From: Pseudomonadota bacterium
Lineage (GTDB): Bacteria; Pseudomonadota; Alphaproteobacteria; Acetobacterales; Acetobacteraceae
Direction: 5' to 3'
Assembly: GCA_021805485.1 (NCBI GenBank)
Contig: JAJZFF010000461.1
Location: forward strand, 1 to 10,854
Length of the DNA stretch: 10,854 nt
Positions 7,174 through 10,854 of the stretch are shown here, in pieces (position 1 is the stretch's first letter; each line of letters starts with the position of its first letter). The notes below the pieces were generated by a model. That model was not told the origin of the DNA and did no database searches. It worked only from the letters and a program-made list of their open reading frames with translations. The translations under genes were made by a program, and so were the position numbers.

Positions 7174-8373
7174 TTGACCCGTCCGTCTGCCGGCCCCGCC
7201 GATCATCCAGAGACCGTCTCCGGCGACGACCCGCACGCCGCCATCCGTGCCGAAGTGGCGCGGCTCTGCGCCGGCTTTCCCGGCGCCTACTGGCGCGAGC
7301 TCGACCGTGAGGGGACATATCCCGAAGCCTTCGTCCGCGCCCTGGCGGAGGGCGGCTGGCTCGCCGCGCTGATCCCCGAGGAATATGGCGGCTCCGGCCT
7401 CGGCCTGTCCGCCGCCGCGGCGATCCTCGAGGAGGTGCAGCATGCCGGCTGCAACGGCGCGGCGTGCCATGCGCAGATGTATATCATGGGCGCGCTGTTG
7501 CGGCATGGCAGCGAGGCGCAGAAGGCGCGCTACCTGCCGCAGATCGCCCGCGGCGAACTGCGGCTGCAGGCCTTCGGCGTGACGGAGCCGACCAGCGGCA
7601 CCGACACCACGGCGCTGCGCACCACCGCCCGGCGCGAGGGCGACCATTATGTCGTCAACGGCCAGAAGATCTGGACCTCGCGCGCCGAATATTCCGATCT
7701 GATGCTGCTGCTCGCCCGCACCACGCCGCGCGAGCAGGCGCAGAAACGCACCGACGGGCTTTCGGTCTTCCTGCTCGACATGCGCGAGGCGCGGCAGGCG
7801 GGCCTGACCATCCGGCCGATCCGCACGATGATGAATCATGCGACGACCGAAGTGTTTTTCGACAATGTCCGCGTGCCGGCGGAAAACCTGATCGGCGAGG
7901 AAGGCAGGGGCTTCCGCTACATCCTCTCCGGCATGAATGCCGAGCGCATCCTGATCGGCGCCGAATGCATCGGCGACGCCAAGTGGTTCATCGACAAGGC
8001 GACCGCCTACGCGAAGGAACGCGTTGTCTTCGGCCGGCCGATCGGCCAGAATCAGGGCGTGCAGTTCCCGATCGCCAAAGCCTATGCGCGGATGCGCGCG
8101 GCGGAACTGATGGTCCATCGCGCCGCCGCGCTGTTCGAGGCGGGACAGAACTGCGGAGCCGAAGCCAACATGGCCAAGATGCTCGCCGCCGAAGCCTCGT
8201 GGGAGGCGGCGGAAATCTGCGTTCAGACGCACGGGGGCTTCGGCTTTGCCGAGGAATACGATGTCGAGCGGAAGTTCCGCGAAACCCGCCTCTACCAGGT
8301 CGCGCCGGTTTCGACGAACCTGATCCTTTCCTATCTCGCCGAACATGTGCTCGGCCTGCCGAGGTCCTACTGA
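7174..8373 (+). CDS. acyl-CoA dehydrogenase family flavoprotein
   Basis: 399 residues with a TTG start chosen from the strong ribosome site; this matches the usual length of about 380-400. Three-domain layout: N-terminal helical (about 20-125, LAALIPEEYGGSGLG), middle beta (about 130-225, with VTEPTSGTD at 136-144 and VNGQKIWTS for FAD/substrate binding) and C-terminal helical (about 240-390, with the flavin-contact QTHGGFGFAEEY). Members oxidise an acyl-CoA at C2-C3 and pass electrons to ETF. The usual C-terminal catalytic Glu (YEGTS in medium-chain enzymes) is replaced by APVST, with Pro378 at that place. Glu257 in SGMNAERILIG aligns instead with the helix-G catalytic Glu of isovaleryl- and long-chain acyl-CoA dehydrogenases, so activity is likely kept. 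First gene of an operon with a CoA-transferase and a hydratase, which suggests a branched or dicarboxylic acyl-CoA substrate. Its stop overlaps the next start (TGATG). Confidence 0.93.
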   Translation: MTRPSAGPADHPETVSGDDPHAAIRAEVARLCAGFPGAYWRELDREGTYPEAFVRALAEGGWLAALIPEEYGGSGLGLSAAAAILEEVQHAGCNGAACHAQMYIMGALLRHGSEAQKARYLPQIARGELRLQAFGVTEPTSGTDTTALRTTARREGDHYVVNGQKIWTSRAEYSDLMLLLARTTPREQAQKRTDGLSVFLLDMREARQAGLTIRPIRTMMNHATTEVFFDNVRVPAENLIGEEGRGFRYILSGMNAERILIGAECIGDAKWFIDKATAYAKERVVFGRPIGQNQGVQFPIAKAYARMRAAELMVHRAAALFEAGQNCGAEANMAKMLAAEASWEAAEICVQTHGGFGFAEEYDVERKFRETRLYQVAPVSTNLILSYLAEHVLGLPRSY

Positions 8374-9521
8374 TGCCGGACCTGCCGCTCGCGGGCCTGC
8401 TCGTCGTCGCCATCGAGCAGGCCGTCGCCGCCCCGTTCTGCACGTCGCGCCTCGCCGATGCCGGGGCGCGGGTGATCAAGATCGAGCGGCCGGAAGGTGA
8501 TTTCGCCCGTTTCTACGACGAGGCCACGCCCGCCGGCAGCTCCTATTTCGCCTGGCTCAACCGCGGCAAGGAATCCGTGGCGCTCGATCTGCGGCAACCG
8601 GCGGCGGTCAATCAACTCGCCGCCCTGATCGCCCGGGCCGACGTGCTCGTGCAGAACCTGAAACCCGGCGCGCTCGACCGGCTCGGCCTGCCGGTCGAGA
8701 CATTGCGGCGCCGCCATCCGCGCCTGATCTGCTGCTCGATCACCGGCTACGGCGATGACGGCCCGCTCGCCGACCGCAAGGCATACGACTTGCTGATCCA
8801 GGCTGAATCCGGCCTCGCCTCGATCACCGGCGGGCCGGGCGAGCCGGCGCGGGTCGGCATTTCGGTGGTCGACATCTCGACCGGTGCCACCGCGCACGCC
8901 GCGATCCTCGAAGCGCTGATCGCCCGAGGCCGGACCGGCGAGGGGGCCGATATCCGGATCTCGATGTTCGACGTGATGGCTGACTGGCTGGCTGTGCCTC
9001 TGCTCAACACCGAGGCCGGAAACCCGCCCCGGCGCGTCGGGCTCGCCCATCCCTCGATCGCGCCCTATGGCGTTTTTGCTGCCAAGGATGGCCGGCAGCT
9101 GCTGATCTCGATCCAGAGTGAGCGCGAATGGCGCGTCTTCTGCCGCGACGTGCTGCTGATGCCGGACATGCCGCAGGACCCCCGCTTCGCCGACAACGTC
9201 GCGCGGGTGCGGCACCGGCACGACACCGACGCGGCGGTGGGCGCGGTCTTCGCAGCGCTGCCGGCGGCGGCGCTGATCGCGCGGCTGACGGAGGCCGGCA
9301 TCGCCTTCGCCGAACTGAATGACATGGCCGCCCTCGTCCGCCATCCTCATCTGCGCCGCATCGCGGTCGGCAGCGCCGCGGGGCCGGTGTCGCTGCCCGC
9401 GCCGGCGCCGATCCTGCGCGGCGCGGCGCGCGATTACGGCCCGATCCCCGCGATCGGCGAGCACACGGAGACAGTTCTCGCCGAATTCGGATTGTCCCCG
9501 CCTCCGGAGCCCGCGCCATGA
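8373..9521 (+). CDS. class III CoA-transferase (CaiB/BaiF family)
   Basis: 382 residues, a normal length for the family. The start at 8373 overlaps the previous stop by one base, with GAGG 8 bp upstream; the frame is open far upstream, but that part lies inside the dehydrogenase gene and is not coding. Family marks in order: VVAIEQAVAAPFCTSRLADAG near the N-terminus, VIKIERPEGD, YFAWLNRGKESVALDL, VLVQNLKPGALDRLG, ITGYGDDGP, and AYDLLIQAESGL with Asp139. Asp139 matches the aspartate that carries the acyl anhydride/CoA intermediate in formyl-CoA transferase and relatives. The enzyme would move CoA between carboxylic acids in the cytoplasm, either activating the free acid or shuffling CoA between its two carboxyls. 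Context with a mesaconyl-C4-CoA/itaconyl-CoA hydratase-like gene points to a C5 dicarboxylate, but the acid is not shown by the sequence. Confidence 0.94.
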   Translation: MPDLPLAGLLVVAIEQAVAAPFCTSRLADAGARVIKIERPEGDFARFYDEATPAGSSYFAWLNRGKESVALDLRQPAAVNQLAALIARADVLVQNLKPGALDRLGLPVETLRRRHPRLICCSITGYGDDGPLADRKAYDLLIQAESGLASITGGPGEPARVGISVVDISTGATAHAAILEALIARGRTGEGADIRISMFDVMADWLAVPLLNTEAGNPPRRVGLAHPSIAPYGVFAAKDGRQLLISIQSEREWRVFCRDVLLMPDMPQDPRFADNVARVRHRHDTDAAVGAVFAALPAAALIARLTEAGIAFAELNDMAALVRHPHLRRIAVGSAAGPVSLPAPAPILRGAARDYGPIPAIGEHTETVLAEFGLSPPPEPAP

Positions 9522-10375
9522 CGATGACGCTCGATATCAATCACCTCAAATCCTGGATCGGCCGCACCGAAACCGCGCGCGATGTCGTCGCCCCCCGCCT
9601 CGTCCGCGAATTCGCCGCGACATTCGACCGCGACGATCCCGCGCCCCGCGCCGGCGATCCCGCGCCGCTCGCAATCCATTGGTGCCTCGCCCCGCCCACC
9701 GCGATCACCGCCGCCCTTGGGCCGGATGGTCACCCCGCGCGCGGCGGCTTCCTGCCGCCCGTGCCGCTGCCGCGCCGGATGTGGGCCGGCGGCACCTTGC
9801 GCTTCGCCGACCGGCTGCGCGTGGGCGACGAGGTGGAGCGCCGCTCGCGCATCGCGGATGTCGTGGTCAAGGAGGGGCGCGCCGGCCCGCTCTGCTTCGT
9901 CGCCGTCGATCACGAGATCGTCTCGCCACGCGGCCTCGCCCTGACCGAACGGCACGACATCGTCTACCGCGCGGCAGCGGGCGGTGGTGCGCCACCTGCC
10001 GAACCCGTGCCGCTGGGCCCGCCGCCGGAGGATGCCGAATGGCATCGCGACATGCAGGCCGGCCCGGTGACGCTGTTCCGCTATTCGGCGCTCACCTTCA
10101 ACGGCCATCGCATCCACTACGACCGATCCTACGCGCGCGAGGCGGAATCGTATCCCGGCCTGATCGTCCACGGCCCGCTGCAGGCCACGCTGCTGCTCGA
10201 CTTCGCCGCAGAGATTGGCGGCGCCGCGCCACGGCATTTCACGTTTCGCGGCCTCAGCCCGCTGTTCGACTTCATGCCCTTCCGGCTCGTCGCGCGGCGG
10301 GCCGGCACGGGCCTCGCGCTGCGGACCGAAACCGGCACGGGCACAAGCACGATGGAAGCATCCGCCGACTGGTAA
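9518..10375 (+). CDS. MaoC/HTD2-type two-hotdog hydratase, mesaconyl-C4-CoA or itaconyl-CoA hydratase-like
   Basis: 285 residues, the size of the FAS1-like dehydratase-domain proteins that include mesaconyl-C4-CoA hydratase and itaconyl-CoA hydratase. The N-terminal hotdog (about 45-150) has the LPRRMWAGGTLRF block typical of this group. The second hotdog (about 165-285) carries the active-site segment FRYSALTFNGHRIHYD, with Asn195, His197, His200 and Asp202, followed by PGLIVHGPLQATLL. In R-specific hydratases an Asp/His pair activates water; here Asn195 sits where the Asp usually is, as in the HTD2 branch. It would add water to an enoyl-CoA in the cytoplasm. ATGA overlap with the CoA-transferase gene, and GGAG at 9506-9509. 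Together with that gene it resembles itaconate or mesaconate modules, though the exact substrate is inference. A hairpin follows its stop codon. Confidence 0.87.
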   Translation: MTMTLDINHLKSWIGRTETARDVVAPRLVREFAATFDRDDPAPRAGDPAPLAIHWCLAPPTAITAALGPDGHPARGGFLPPVPLPRRMWAGGTLRFADRLRVGDEVERRSRIADVVVKEGRAGPLCFVAVDHEIVSPRGLALTERHDIVYRAAAGGGAPPAEPVPLGPPPEDAEWHRDMQAGPVTLFRYSALTFNGHRIHYDRSYAREAESYPGLIVHGPLQATLLLDFAAEIGGAAPRHFTFRGLSPLFDFMPFRLVARRAGTGLALRTETGTGTSTMEASADW

Positions 10376-10376
10376 A

Positions 10377-10406
10377 GCGGTCATGCGACATGCTCCGCAT
10401 GGCCGC
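10377..10406 (+). terminator. GC-rich stem-loop directly after the acyl-CoA operon, possible terminator or mRNA-stabilising hairpin
   Basis: The arms GCGGTCATGCG (10377-10387) and CGCATGGCCGC (10396-10406) form an 11-bp stem with one G-U pair around an 8-base loop. The stem begins 2 bp after the TAA stop of the hydratase gene. There is no T-run afterwards, so a classical intrinsic terminator is not shown. Such hairpins in high-GC genomes may act with Rho or protect the 3' end. Confidence 0.5.
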
Positions 10407-10531
10407 GACGTGCGGGAAGCAGCGCCGCGCCGAACAGCATGGGCAACCGAAGCTCCGGCGCCATTCCGATTGTCATTCATGAGTTCGGATGCTATCCGGA
10501 ACGGAATCTACCTCGAAGAGGTTCACAGCCC

Positions 10532-10624
10532 ATGAACGTTCCGGTGCCGTCAGGATCGCGTGCGGCATACGACGGCCTGGACGAGCGCGGCCTGATCGCT
10601 GACGCGCGGTCGTTGCGGACGTAA
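10532..10624 (+). pseudogene. possible vestige of a GH15 (glucoamylase-like) N-terminus, or a chance short ORF
   Basis: Thirty codons from ATG at 10532, with a weak GAAGAGG about 11 bp upstream. The end, DERGLIADARSLRT, resembles the start of the GH15-type motif (usually like DYGLIGDLRTAALV), after which a TAA follows. The expected continuation (DGSIDW) was not found in any forward frame downstream. The match is short and from memory, so chance is quite possible. Confidence 0.13.
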
Positions 10625-10721
10625 ATCGACATGCGCCGGCCATTTCTAACATTCGGGAACCTTGCGCTGCTTGCCCGTGCATGCCGGAATGCTGCCGGAC
10701 ATCCGGTTTGCCCCGAGCCTG

Positions 10722-10739
10722 CAGGTTTCGGTGAACCTG
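10722..10739 (+). promoter_or_regulatory. hairpin abutting the ribosome binding site of the last gene
   Basis: CAGGTT and AACCTG form a perfect 6-bp stem around the loop TCGGTG, ending one base before GGAGG (10741-10745). In RNA it would border the ribosome site without covering it, or it could be read as a DNA operator. Role inferred from position. Confidence 0.3.
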
Positions 10740-10745
10740 AGGAGG
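10740..10745 (+). promoter_or_regulatory. ribosome binding site for the GTG-start hydratase gene
   Basis: AGGAGG is a full Shine-Dalgarno core 4 bp before GTG at 10750. It decides this start over any other in the frame. Confidence 0.75.
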
Positions 10746-10749
10746 AATT

Positions 10750-10854
10750 GTGACAATCGATCCCGAATTGCTGCTGAATTTTCCGATCCCCGATATCAGG
10801 CAACGCGTTACGCCCCGTGACGTCGCGTTTTATGCGTTGTCGGTCGGCATGGCG
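10750..10854 (+). CDS. MaoC / enoyl-CoA hydratase 2 family protein, N-terminal 35 codons, cut by window edge
   Basis: It starts with GTG after an AGGAGG site and stays open to the last base. The visible peptide opens VTIDPELLLNFPIPDIRQR and continues VTPRDVAFYALSVGMA. The RDVAFYALSVG block matches the N-terminal YxxRDxxxYALGVG motif of the peroxisomal hydratase-2-like MaoC proteins (as in MFE-2 and steroid side-chain enoyl-CoA hydratases). Those enzymes hydrate 2-enoyl-CoA to (R)-3-hydroxyacyl-CoA. The active-site region is outside the window. It is separated from the acyl-CoA operon by 374 bp and a hairpin, so it is probably a separate unit but a related function (fatty or branched acyl-CoA breakdown). 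Confidence 0.75.
   Translation, partial: MTIDPELLLNFPIPDIRQRVTPRDVAFYALSVGMA

Larger units (their letters stand above)
10376..10749. other. 374-bp non-coding gap with hairpins and a possible gene vestige
   Basis: No convincing gene. The base composition is visibly less GC-rich in parts than the flanking genes. Besides the hairpin at 10377-10406, a bulged stem-loop lies at 10483-10502 (GTTCGGAT, loop GCT, ATCC-G-GAAC), a short repeat CCGGA-CA-TCCGG at 10695-10706, and a hairpin at 10722-10739 next to the last ribosome site. A 30-codon ORF at 10532-10624 ends in DERGLIADARSLRT, which faintly recalls the N-terminus of GH15 glucoamylase-like proteins but stops at once. The promoter of the downstream hydratase gene should lie here; a TCGACA at 10626-10631 is a possible -35 but no good -10 is spaced from it. 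Confidence 0.5.

Noticed and set aside
7464..8372. Upstream in-frame extension of the CoA-transferase by about 300 codons
   Set aside because: It lies inside the acyl-CoA dehydrogenase gene in another frame, has no CaiB-like sequence, and the family N-terminus begins right at 8373.
8367..9464. Minus-strand frame of 365 codons opposite the CoA-transferase
   Set aside because: Antisense shadow without recognisable domains.
9319..10482. 387-codon plus-strand frame across the end of the CoA-transferase and the hydratase gene
   Set aside because: Arg/Pro-rich shadow in another frame; the hydratase frame carries clear hotdog motifs.

Overview
The window is high-GC, densely packed bacterial DNA. 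Codon usage strongly favours G/C in third position. Neighbouring genes overlap by ATGA or TGATG again and again, and there is an EryA-type FGGY kinase, a CUT1 ABC ATPase and CaiB-type genes. All this fits an alphaproteobacterium, perhaps Rhodospirillales/Acetobacteraceae; that placement is inferred from style, not from a marker gene. No rRNA, tRNA, CRISPR array, insertion sequence or phage gene was seen.

Region 1 (1-6378, + strand) is the downstream part of a polyol/sugar catabolic operon. In order it encodes: the C-terminal part of a MalK/UgpC-type ABC transporter ATPase; an FGGY carbohydrate kinase resembling erythritol/L-xylulose kinases; a D-isomer-specific 2-hydroxyacid dehydrogenase; a FucA-like class II aldolase with a complete zinc/catalytic set; a GlpD-like FAD dehydrogenase of polyol phosphates; and a second, divergent class II aldolase-family protein. 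Four of the five junctions overlap; only the aldolase at 3237 is preceded by a short gap (39 bp). The simplest reading is import, phosphorylation, oxidation of the polyol phosphate to a ketose phosphate, aldol cleavage to DHAP plus a short aldehyde, and handling of a 2-carbon or 3-carbon oxo/hydroxy acid by the dehydrogenase. The substrate cannot be read from sequence. The erythritol genes eryC, tpiB and rpiB are not in the window, so this is not a copy of the classical ery operon.

Region 2 (6387-7010, - strand) is a single TRIC/UPF0126 membrane protein gene, convergent with region 1 (8 bp between stop codons) and divergent from region 3. The 163-bp divergent spacer carries a 15-bp near-perfect palindrome.

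Region 3 (7174-10375, + strand) is a three-gene acyl-CoA operon with overlapping junctions: an acyl-CoA dehydrogenase with a TTG start and an excellent ribosome site, a class III (CaiB/BaiF) CoA-transferase, and a two-hotdog hydratase of the mesaconyl-C4-CoA/itaconyl-CoA hydratase type. A GC-rich hairpin follows the last stop. The set suggests CoA-dependent breakdown of a branched or C5 dicarboxylic acid. The lyase expected for such a pathway is not in the window.

Region 4 (10376-10749) is a 374-bp non-coding stretch with several hairpins and a possible gene vestige. It leads into the first 35 codons of a MaoC/hydratase-2 type enoyl-CoA hydratase that runs off the right edge.
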